Assembly: GCF_002778325.1 (NCBI RefSeq) | Contig: NZ_NESI01000011.1 | Span: forward strand, 52,641-116,640 | Direction of reading: 5' to 3' | Length of the DNA: 64,000 nucleotides | From: Limnohabitans sp. B9-3 | GTDB taxonomy: Bacteria > Pseudomonadota > Gammaproteobacteria > Burkholderiales > Burkholderiaceae_C | The notes under the pieces: generated by a model | The model's database searches: none | Seen by the model: only the letters and a program-made list of their open reading frames with translations | Told to the model about the DNA's origin: nothing | Translations under genes and position numbers: made by a program | Shown: one piece after another, positions 17,371-29,300 of the stretch | How the letters are laid out: every line of letters starts with the position of its first letter | Numbering within the stretch: the first letter of the stretch is position 1

Positions 17371-20300
17371 ACCGTCGCGGCCAATGTCGCGATGCCCGTG
17401 CTGAAGCCCGTTGAGCCACCTCGGGTTGTCACGTTGAGCGTTTGCCCCAGCGCTGCAGCCCCTGTGCTGTCCACCGCCACCGCCGACAGTGCCGTGTAAC
17501 CCGTGTCGTTGTCATTCCAACGCACAAAGGTGCTGGCGTTCAAATACACCGCCTGCGACACGCTGGCATTGGCCAACGAGATCCAAGTGCTGCCATTCCA
17601 GTATTCCCAACGGCCGGGCGTGGTGTCGGCCCCCGTCTCGGTGGCGGCGCTGGTGATGGCATAGCCCACCACGCTGCCATCGGCATCAGTAGCCGCAGGC
17701 ATCAGCGAGCGGATGGCTGCACCGCCACCGGCGTACTGAATAGCCACACCAACGCCACTGGGACCGCCACTAATGGTGTCAGTCACGCTCAAGCTGTTGA
17801 TAGCCGTGGAGGAAGTGATGCTGTACACACCACCACCATTACCTGTGATGGTGTTGCCACTGACACTCGTTTCGGACGAGCTCAAATTAGCACTGCTGAG
17901 CACCAAATTAGCACCGTTGACTTGGAAAGACAGTGTGTCTTTATTGGTGCCGTCGTTGTTGAGAGCTGAAAACTCAATCTTGACCTGATACACCGGATTG
18001 TCAAACGACACGCTCAACGTTTCTGTCCTGTCTTGATCGCCGATCCACATGAAAGCAGAACTGCCCGTCCCGTAAGAATTGGTTGGCGTGATATCACCCG
18101 TCGCCATGATGTTGGTGGTGATGCCGCCCAAGCTAGAACTGCCATAGGTGGCCGTCCTGTACCAGACCGGCGATCCACCTGCAAGAGGAAACAACCCCGA
18201 CGCCGTCGTCGCAGTGGTGGACGCAAAAACAGGTGCCACATTCGGGTCGTTGTTGGTCACCACCACGCCCGACCTGACCAACACTTGGCTGCTGGTCATT
18301 TCATTTTGGTACACGTTATAGGTGTGGGTGCCGTTGCTCACGGTGCCCACATCAGCCCAAGCCCCTGTATCTGGCGACAACACCAAGGCGTCGTTGGACG
18401 AGCCGTCCAATACCAACTGGTGATAAGCCATGCTCGCTCTCAAAGCGATGCCCGTCACATTGGTCCAGGTGTTGCCATCGGAACTGACCGAACCGGTGCG
18501 GATCAGGTTAAAGCCCGCCATATCTTTCACATCGCGACCCATCAAGGTCAAGGTGTTGGCCGCCGTGTCGGTGCCCAAGTCAATGCGCTCGATGCTCTCG
18601 ATGCGGCTGTTTTCTTCTTGGCCCATCGCACCTGCATTGCGAACGGCCGTCAGATCTACGGCTGCGCCTGCGCTCATGCGGATCGTGTCAAAACCGCCGC
18701 CACCGTTCACGAGGGCTTTGGGGCCGCCCGATGTGTTGTTGGCCAAGTTGCTCACGTCGCTGGCGGTGAGCACGATGGTGTCGTTGCCCATGCCTGCATA
18801 GAAACGGTCCACACCGCCGCCACCTGTCAGGGTATCGGCTGCCGCAGAGCCAATGACAGCCTCGGCAGAAGCCGTGCCCGTCACTGTGCCGCCGCCAGAC
18901 ACCGCTGCGGTTACCCACTGCGTACCACCCAGCACGAGGCTGTAGCCCGCTGCGTTGGAGCCCACCAACAGGTCGGCTAAGCCATCGCCGTTAATGTCGC
19001 CTGCGCTGGAGACTCTGTAACCAAACAAACCGGCCGAAACACCAGACCCCGTGATCAAGAACCCATTGCTGGCATCAATCACGCCATTGCTACTGATGCT
19101 CACCGCCGTGCCAGTCGCATTGCCGTACACCACATAAGCCCCAGACGAATTGGAGTTCGTACCAATGATCAGGTCACCCAAACCATCACCGTTCACATCG
19201 CCTGCGCTCGACACCCATGAGCCCAAAGAAATGGTGTTCACTGTAGGCGTCGAGATTCTGAAGCCCACGCTGGAAGCAATGCCACCCGTGCTGTCAATGG
19301 CCACAGCGGTGCCGCTGGCGTTGCCATAAATCACGTACGCACTGTTGGTGTCGTAGCCACTCACCACCAAGTCTGCCAGACCGTCGCCGTTCACATCGCC
19401 TGCACTGGACGCAATGCGGGCAAAGTTAGAAGAACCTTGCAAGGTACTGATCTTGAAACCGTTGGCCTGCGCAATCGTGGCAGAAGCCACACTCACCGTT
19501 GTGCCGCTTGCATTGCCGTACACCACATAAGCCACACCCGTGCTGTCACTCACGATCACGTCGGATAGCCCGTCGGCGTTCACATCACCCGCAGAAGACA
19601 CAAAAATGCCCAAGCCACTGGTACTGCCCGTGATTTGGAAACCATCGGTAGAAGCAATGCTGCCTGAACTCAAGTTCAAGCCAGTGCTGCCCGTCTTGCC
19701 GTACACCACATACGCGCTGCCAGAACTGCTGGCGGCATAAGCGCCCACGATGAAGTCAGCCAAACCGTCACCGTTGACGTCGCCTGCGCCTGACACCAAG
19801 GTGCCCAAATAGCTGTTGGCTTTGCCTGTGATTTTGAAGCCACTGCTGCTGTTGACGATGTTGTTGCTGCCATCCAAAGTCACACCAGTGCCCGTGCTAT
19901 TGCCGTAAATAACGTAGGCCGCACCCGCGGTGCTGTAGCTTCCCACAATCACGTCGTCAAAGCCGTCACCGTTGACGTCACCAACGCCCGAGACCTTGTA
20001 ACCCAGATAGTTACCGCCAGAAATTTTGAAACCCTTGGACGCTGCGATCGTGCCGTCTGTCAAGTTCACACCCAGCCCAGTGGCATCACCGTACACAACA
20101 AAGGCCATACCGCCGGCACCACCTGAAACGTTCGAGCCGACGATGTAGTCGCCATAGCCGTCACCGTTCACGTCACCCGCAGCCGACACCGAATAACCCA
20201 CCAAGGAGCTTGCCGGACCGGTGTAAACCGTGGCGGCCACACTGCTGCTGCTAGTTGAGGTCGTAAAGCTCAAGCCCGTGTTGCTGCTCACGCCCGCAAA

Positions 20301-23300
20301 CGTGCTGCCCGCCGCGTTTTGCACCGCGTTATCGGTCACTTTCAGGTGGTAGCTGGTGCTCGCGGTCAAGTCTGAGGTCGGGTTGATGGTCAAGGTGTTG
20401 GTGCCCCAGCCTGCCACCAGTGTGCTGCTGGCCACATCAAAGCCTTCCACCAAAGCGCCCGTTGCGCTGTTGAACAGACGAATCGTGCCTGTGCCTTTGA
20501 GCACGGCTTGGTCAAACGTCAGCGTGAGGTTGTTGCCCAATGACGTCAGGTAGCCATTGGCCACTGGATTACTCGCAGCCAACATGACCGGAGCATTCGA
20601 CACACTCACGCCTGCTTGCACCAACACCTGCGTGTCTGTGGCATCGTTTTGGTACACCGTGTAATTGCAGGTGCCGTTGTTCGCAGTGCCCGCGTTGGTC
20701 CATGTGCCTGCATGGGTGTTGAGCACCAGGCTGTCGGTGTTGCCACCGTCCACTTGCAGTTGGTGGAATGCTGTGTTGGCGCTCAAAGCCGTGCCCGACA
20801 CGTTGGTCCAGGTCTTGCCGTCTGCGCTGGCGCTGCCGGTGCGGAACAGGTTGAAGCCCGCCATGTCTTTCACGTCTTTGGCGGCCAGCACCAGCGTGTT
20901 GGCGGTGCTGTCGGTGGCCAGGTCGATGCGCTCGATGCTTTCGATGCGGCTGTTTTCTTCCAAGCCCATCGCACCAATGTTGCTGATGCTGCTCAGGTTC
21001 AAGCCTGCACCACCACTCAGGCGGATCGTGTCAAATCCGCCGCCGCCGTGCACTGTGGCACGGGTGGTCCCTGTAGTGGCCAAGAGGTTGCTCACGTCGC
21101 TGGCCGTCAACACGATGGTGTCGTTGCCTTGGCCAGCAAAGAATCGGTCCACACCACCGCCACCGGTCAAGGTGTCGGCTGCGCCTGAGCCGATGATGGC
21201 TTCAGTTGCGCTGGTGCCTGTGACCGTGCCGGTGCCGTTGACAGCAGAGGTGACCCACTGCGAGCCCCCCAAGAACAAGCTGTATGAACCGCCCGAACCA
21301 AAAATGAGATCCCCCAAGCCGTCGCCGTTGATGTCGCCCGCTGAAGAAACCACACCTGTCACGTTGGTGATTTTGAAGCCGTCCGTGGCCGCAATCTCGC
21401 CACTGGCGCCCACGCTCACCGTCGTGCCATCGGCCTTGCCATACACCACAGTGAAAAAATTGGCCCCGCTTGCCGAGCTCGCTCCAATGACCACGTCTGC
21501 CAAACCGTCTCCATTCATGTCTCCGGCCGCAGCAACGCGCGAGCCAAATTGACTGGTGGCATTGGAGGGTGTAGCAATCCTGAAGCCACTGCCCGCTGCG
21601 ATGCTGCCGGCGCCGTTAATGCTCACATCAGCGCCTGTGGTGGTGCCAAACACCACATAAGCGCTGTTAACGCCGTAAGCACCAATCACAACATCGGCCA
21701 GACCATCGCCGTTGACGTCGCCAGCGCTAGATGAGCTGCTGCCCAAATTACTGCCAGATTGCGCTGAGCTGATGTTGAAACCCGAACTGCCTCCAATAGG
21801 CGGGAACAAGGTGGTGTAGGTGCCAGTGGGGTTGCCATAAATCACCGTGGAGTACAGAAGTACATCACCAAAACCGTCGCCGTTGACATCGCCCGCACTG
21901 GACATGGGTGGGTACCACCAGTCGACGTTGTGGATTTTGAAGCCATCGGTCGCGCCAATGGTGCCATTTGCCAAACTCAAGCCAGTACTGCTTGCTCGGC
22001 CATACACCACATAGTTCACAGCATTGCTGCCGGTGCCAGGGCCATTGATCATCAAATCGGCCAAGCCGTCGCCGTTGACGTCGCCAGCCCCCGACACCGT
22101 GTAACCCAAATAGCTGTTGACACCGCCGCTCATCCTGAAACCCTGGCTCGCTGCAATGTTTTGGCTACCGTCCAGGGTCACAGATGTGCCGGTCGAGTTG
22201 CCATACACCACATAGGCCGAGCCGGTGTTGGCATACGAACCCACAACCACGTCGGACAAGCCGTCGCCGTTGAAGTCGCCCACGCCCGACACCGACCAGC
22301 CCAATGAGTTGCCACCCGAAATTTTGAAGCCTTTGGATGCCGCAATGGTGCCATCGGTCAAGCTCACACCTGAACCACTGGCATCGCCGTACACCACAAA
22401 TGCGCTGTTGGCTGAGTGCGCACTGACGATGTAGTCATCGAAACCATCGCCGTTCACGTCACCGGCTCCCGAGACTGTATAGCCCAGGTAACTGCCAGAT
22501 TGGCCTGAATAAGCCGTCCCAGCAGACACACTGCCATCGGCCGCTGCCGTGCTGAAGTTCAAGGTCGTTGCATCGTTGATGCCGATAAAACTGGCACCGC
22601 CTGCGCTCTTTACGGCCGTGCTGGACACCTTGACGTAGTAGCCCGTGCTCGCAGCCAAGTCGATGCTCGGGTTGATGGTCAGCTTGTTGGTGCCCCAGCC
22701 AGTGACCAAGCCACTGCTGGCCACGTCGTAGGCGGTTTCCAGCGGCGTGTTGTCGGCCGACTTGTAAATGCCAATCGTGCCTGTGCCTTTTTCTACCGCT
22801 TGGTCAAACGTCAGCGTGATGTTGTTGCCCACGGCCACCATGTAGCCGTTGTCGCTTGGGCTGCTGTACACCAGCACGGGTGGCACGCTGACAGCCACAC
22901 CCGCTTGCACCAACACCTGCGTGTCGGTGGCGGTGTTTTGGTACACCGTGTAGTTGCTGGTGCCGTTGTTCACGGTGCCTGCGTTGGTCCACACACCTGC
23001 GTGGGTGTTGAGCACCAAGCTGTCGGTGTTGCCACCGTCCACTTGCAGTTGGTGGAAGGTGGTGGTGGCGCTCAGCGCTGTGCCCAACACGTTGGTCCAG
23101 GTCTTGCCGTCTGCACTGGCGCTGCCGGTGCGGAACAGGTTGAAGCCTGCCATGTCTTTGACATCCCTGGCCGCCAGCGTCAGCGTGTTGGCTGCGCTGT
23201 CGGTGGCGAGGTCAATGCGCTCGATGCCCTCAATCCGGCTGTTTTCTTCCAAGCCCATGCCGCCACTGTTGCTGATGCTGGTCAGGTCTAGCGCGGTGCC

Positions 23301-26300
23301 ACCGGTTAGGCGAAGGGTGTCAAAGCCTTCACCACCGCTCACGATGGCTTTGGCCGATTGACCGGTGGTGGTGTTGGCGAGGTTGGCCACGTCGCTGGTC
23401 GTCAGCACGATGGTGTCGTTGCCCATGGCTGCATAGAAACGGTCCACACCGCCGCCGCCGGTCAAAACGTCAGCGTTGGTCGAGCCGATGATGGCTTCGG
23501 CTGCAGCAGTGCCCGTCACCGTGCCGCTGCCCGTCACCGCGTTGCTCACCCACTGCGTGCCGCCAAGGATGACGCTGAAACCCGCTGAGCTGCCGTAGCC
23601 ACCCACCAGCTGATCAGACAAACCATCACCGTTGATATCACCAGCGTTTGAAATTGTCCAACCAAAGTTGCCGAGTGCGCCACCCGTCACCTTGAAACCC
23701 TGACTAGCTGCAATCGATCCACTGGTCACACTCACCGTCGTGCCACTGGCGTTGCCATAAATAACGTAAGCAGCTCCAGGGTCGCCAAATCGGCCTGTCA
23801 ATATATCGCCCAGACCATCGCCGTTGACATCACCGGCGCTCGAAACAAAGGAACCAAAAGCGCTGGACGATGGACCTGCAATCACAAAACCGTTGCTGGG
23901 TGCAATCACGCCGGGGGTGATGCTGACGTTGGTGCCGCTGGCATTGCCATACACAACATAAACCGACGATGTTCCGCTGCTGGTGGTGTTCGTGCCCACA
24001 ATCACGTCGGCCAAGCCATCGCCGTTCACATCGCCTGCGCTCGATACTTGGTAACCTAAATATTCAGGGTTTCCAGAAGCGTAGGAAATGGTGAAGCCTG
24101 CGCTAGGGGCTGGGTTGCTGCTGATCAAGTTCAGCGATTGGCCTGTGGCGCTACTGCCGTAAATCACATAGGCTTTGTTGACGCCATGACTGCCCACAAT
24201 GATGTCCGCCAAGCCGTCCCCGTTCACATCACCCGCGCTAGATACGGCATAAGAGGCAACGGGGTTTGAAGTGGTCTGTGCCGTGATGCTGAAACCCGTC
24301 ACTGTCGGGGTTACGCCACTGGCTGCGCCATAAATGACCTTGATGTTGCCGCTTGAATCGCCGGTGATCAAATCGGCAAAACCATCGCCGTTCACATCGC
24401 CCGCGCCAGAGACGGCATAACCACCCGTTGGAATTTGCAAGCCCACGCTTGGTGCAATGGTGGGCGTGGCACTGCTGAGGTTGACAGCGGCTGAGCTGGT
24501 CGTGCCATAAATGACAAAAGTGTTGCCGCCGGCGCCCATCAGCAAATCGGCCAAGCCATCGCCGTTGAAATCGCCCGCGCCCGAGGCCCAAATGGTCGAG
24601 TAGGCGGAAATTTTGATGCCACTGCCTGCGGCAATGTTGCCACCGGCAATGTTGGGCGGTGTTCCTGTAGCGTTGCCGTAAATCAAATAGGCCGTGTTCG
24701 TGCTGCCCGGTGTGACCAAATAATCACCAAAACCATCGCCATTGAAGTCACCCAAGCTGGTGAGGCCGATGTAGCCCGAGTTGGATGGAACAGCGTTGAC
24801 GCCCACCGGCAAACTGCCGTCTGAAGCCGTGGTGGTGAAGTTGTAAGTCGTGGTGTCAGCAATGCCTGGGTAGGCATCGCCTGCCGTGTCTTTGATGGCC
24901 GTGGCCGCAATCTTGAGGTAGTAGCCGGTGCCCGCCGTCAGGTTGGCGGTCGGGTTGATGGTCAGGGTGTTGCCACCCCAGCCGGTGACCAGACTGCTGC
25001 TGACCACATCAAAGCTTTCAACCAGGGTGTTGGCCGCGTTGTAAAGCTGAATGGTGCCCGTGCCTTTGGCCGTGGCTTGGTTGAAGGTCAGCGTGAGGTT
25101 GGCCGCCACGTTCGACAGGTAGCCGTTGTCCGCAGGGCTGCTGCTGGTCAACGAGAACACCGTCACGTTGGTCGAGGCCATGGTGGTCACACCCGACACC
25201 GTGGTTTGCGCGGTGATGGTGCTGGTCGCGGGCAATGTGGCGCCGGTGACGGACGGACTGCCGTTGTAGGTCCAGTTGCCCGAACCGTCGACGGTGACGT
25301 TGACGGTTTGGTTGTTGAAGCTCAAGGCCACTGTGGCATTGGCCGCAGCGGTACCGCTGACCACCAGCGCTTCGCTGCTGGCCAACACGTTGTCGGTCGA
25401 CACGGCGTTGAGGGTGACGGGTTTGGACACCTGCTGAGCGACTGTGTCGGTCGCCGTCGAAAACGCGGTGGCGTTGCCGTTGGTGGAGGTGCTGGCGTAA
25501 GTGCCGTCGACCCCACTGGTGCGGTCCCAAGCGCGCAGGGTGATGGCGTCGGTCATCGTGCCCACGTAGGTGCCGTTGGGCTTGTAATACACGCGATTGT
25601 CGCCGTCTGCGGCCAAGAGCAAGGCGTTGGTGTCGGAGGTGGCCGTTACCGCGCTCCAATTCGTGCCGCCATCGGTGCTGACGTACAGCGTGCCGTTGGT
25701 GGTGTTCACACCAGTGATGGCGATGCCCTTTTGCGAGGCGGCAAAGCTGTCGGTGATGCCACCGACCAAGGCGCTCACCAAGTTGCCCACAGCACCCGTG
25801 GGCACAGCGGCGTTTTGTGCCACGCCTGACAGGCTGAGCGCCGTGTCTGCCAACACAGGCGCGGCGTTGGTGGCGTTGGTTTCCGAGGTGACCACGATGC
25901 CTTGCTGCACCAAGAGCTGGACTTTCAGGGCCGAGTTGGTCCAGATGTCGTAAGCAATGTCATCGTCATAGGCGGCCAAGTTGTTGGCCGCACTGGGTGC
26001 AGTAGAGCCTTTGACAAAACCTGATGTGTCAAAACCATCGCCCTTGCCCAGCACCAAGGTGTCAGCACTGGTGCCTTTGATGACCATTTGATAGTTACCA
26101 CCGAGCAGATAGCTGTTGTTCAACCAGGCCGCTTTGGTCAGCGAAGCAAAGGCTTGTGCATTGCCGATCAAGGTTTGCGCGCCGGTGTCGGTGCTCATGT
26201 CGATGAACTCCATGCCCTGAATTTTGTTCAGGGTGTAGTCGTTCATGTAGTTGAGTAAGTTCAGCGAGGTGCCTGCGCCGGTCAGCTGCAAGGTGTCGTT

Positions 26301-29300
26301 AGCGCCGCGGCCTTCCAAGTAAGCGGTGGATTGGCTGAGGTAGTTGGAGATGCCCGCTTGGCTCAACACGAAGATATCGTCACTGCCCGAACCAACAAAG
26401 GTGCTGCTGTCGGCGGTGGTGGGCACGTTGAAGGTCGTGGCCGACGCGGCTGCCGTGGGCAAAGCGCTGGGCGTGAACGTTTTGGTCACGGTGCTCGACG
26501 CGTTGCCCGCCGCATCAACGATGCGGAAGGTGTAAGTCGTGGTCACGGTGGGCAAGGCACCTTGCATGACCGTGGCCAAGCCGTTGGTGTTCAGCGCTGG
26601 CGCAAACGAGACCCAAGTGCTGCCGCCATCGATGCTGTATTGTGCAGTTTCGGTGGTGGCACGCGCGGCCGCTGTGGTTGCCACATAAAGCGAGGTGGCA
26701 CCGCCGTCGCTGGTGGTGGTCCAGTCGCTGCCGCTGGTGCCGTGGTCGTCGCTGAAATACACCGACATCGCTGAGCTGGGGGCGGTGGTGTCAACGGTGA
26801 TTTGGGTGGTGTATTTGTCGGACGTGGCTTGCACGTTGCCTGCGGCATCGGTCTGGCGCACTTGCACGGCGTTGGCACCATACACGCCTTGGGCCAAGGT
26901 GAAGCTGGTGCCGGTGCCCGTTGTCCAGGTCGCGCCCGAATCGGTGCTGTACTCCCAAGTGGTGGTGCCGCCTTCCAGCCCCGTCAGGTTGATCTGGCCG
27001 TTGCTGGTGATGCCGTCGCTGGTGCTGGTGCCGGTGTCGGCAGCCAAGGTCAAGGTGCTGCTCGTCGGGGCGGTGGTGTCGACCTTGTAGCTGGCGTTGT
27101 CACTCACTGCCACTGTGGCCAAGGTGGCGTCATTGCCTACGGCATCTTTGATGGTGCCGCCATTCAGGACCAATGCGTTGGTGCCAATGCTGATGCCGTT
27201 GGGGTCGGCCTGACCCGCCAAGATGGTGTAACTGAAAGTCAGCGCACTCGTGCCCGATCCACCCACGTAATCGGCCAAAACCGAGGTGCCACCGATGTTG
27301 AGGGTGAGTTGCGGCGTGCCGGTGACGTTGATGACCAGCTCACTGAAGGTGACGGTGGCGGTGACGGTGTCGTTCGCGCTCAAGAAGTTGTTTTGCTTAC
27401 CGGTATCCGCGGTGATGGCGACGCTGCTGACCACAGGGGGAATGCCCACCAAGAACATGTCGCTGACGCTGGCTGTGCCATCGCTGGCGGTGACTTTGAT
27501 GTTGAAGTCAATCGTGTTGTTGGGTGTGCCGCTGAAAGTTCGCGTGGCGGCGTTGAACGTGATCCACGCAGGCAACGCTGTGCCGTCACCGCGTGTGGCG
27601 GTGTAGGTGAGTGCATTGTTTTCTGGGTCGGTGAAGGTGCCCGCTGGAAAGGTGTAACTGAACGCGGTGCCCTGCACCGCCACTTGGTCAGGGATGGCGG
27701 CGGCAACGACAGGCGCATCGTTGACGGCGGTGACGTTGATCGTCGATGTCACGGCCGATGAATTCAATGCCCCGTCGTTGACCACGTAGCTCACTGTGCG
27801 CGCTGCCGTGTTGGGGGTATCAGACGTGTTGCTGTAGCTCACTGCGCGCAAGGCGGCTTGCCATTGGGCCAGCGTGGCGGTGCTGCTGGCCGAGGTCAGC
27901 GTCATCACACCTGTATCGGCGTCGTAGCTGCCTGCAATATTGCCCATGGCGGCGTTGGTGAAGCTCAGCACATCTTGGCCCGTGGCAAAGCCAGCCGTGA
28001 TGCTCACCGTGGCTGTGGCCAATGTGGTGCTGTCCACATCACTCACCGTGATGGCGGTGTTGATGGCGGTGGCCGCTGCGTTTTCTGTGTAGGCCAAGGT
28101 CGAACCGGTGGCCAACACCGGCGCGTCGTTGACCGCCGTGAGGCTCAGGGTGTAGCTGTTTGGTGCCAAGCTCATGGGACCGGTGGCACTGTTGTAGCTG
28201 CTGACATCCAAGCGCGTGCCCGAGGTGGTGGTCGGCATGGTGTTGTCGGCCAAGCGGAACCCCAGTGGGTTCACGTTGCCGTTGAAATTGGCGGCAGGGG
28301 TGAAGCGCAGGTAGTCGCTGGCATTGAGGTACAGCGCGTTTTCTGGATGGTTGGACGACACGGTTGACCCCGTGATGTCAGCCGGCAAGTCCGTCCATGT
28401 CGTGTTGTCCGTGCTCCAAGCCCACACGCCTTGCGAAGCGGTAGATTGGTTCCAACTGATGGCAATGCCTTTGAGGCTGGCACCGGCATCGGGGTCGGTC
28501 ACTTGACCTGCCAAAGCGGTGGAAATTCGCACGCTGTACACCGTGTCTTCGGTGCCACTGAGTCCGATGGTGGAAGCCGAGGTGAAGGCGGGTTGGTCGT
28601 TGGCGACGGTGACGTTGATGGTGGAGGTGACCACGTTGGAGTCGGCTGCGCCATCGTTGACTTTGTAGCTCACGGTACGGGCTGAGGTGCTGGGGGCGTC
28701 CGACGTGTTGCTGTAGGCCACGGCGCGCAAGGCGGCTTGCCATTGGGCTTGGGTGGCGGTGGCGCCTGCAGAGGTGAGCGTCATCACGCCGGTGCCGGCG
28801 TTGAAACTGCCTGTGATGTTGCCCATGCTCACATTGGTGAAGCTGATCACGTCTTCGGCCAGCACGTTGTTGCTGGCGTCTTTGACGGTCACGGTGGCCG
28901 AGGCAAACGTGGTGTTGTCCACATCACTGACGGTGATGCCGGTGTTGATGGCTGTGGCTGCTGCGTTTTCGGTGTAACCCAAGGTCGAGCCTGTGGCGAG
29001 CACAGCGGCGTCGTTGACCGCGGTGACGGTGATGGCAATGGTGTCGCTGTCGGTCAGACCACCGGCGTCAGTGGTGAGCACAGTCAGCACGTCACTGCCG
29101 TTGACGTTGAGGCTGCCGGTGTAGCTCAGCGTCGACAAGGCCGCGTTGATTTGCGTGGCTGAGCCGCTGAGGGTCAAGCCTGCAGAGCCATTGACGCCGG
29201 CTGTCACGGTGGCACCTCCGGCGAGGCTGACGGTCAGGGCACCGTTGGCCACGCTGAGTTGCGTGGTGACGATGTTGCTGTCCACGTCGGCCACGCTGAT

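Noticed and set aside
18260..25150. Classic RTX nonapeptide array
   Set aside because: Only short GGxGxD-like pieces (TLTGGGGVDRF, GNDTIVLT) occur once per module; no long GGXGXDXUX tandem is present. The Asp/Gly-rich repeats are FG-GAP blades.
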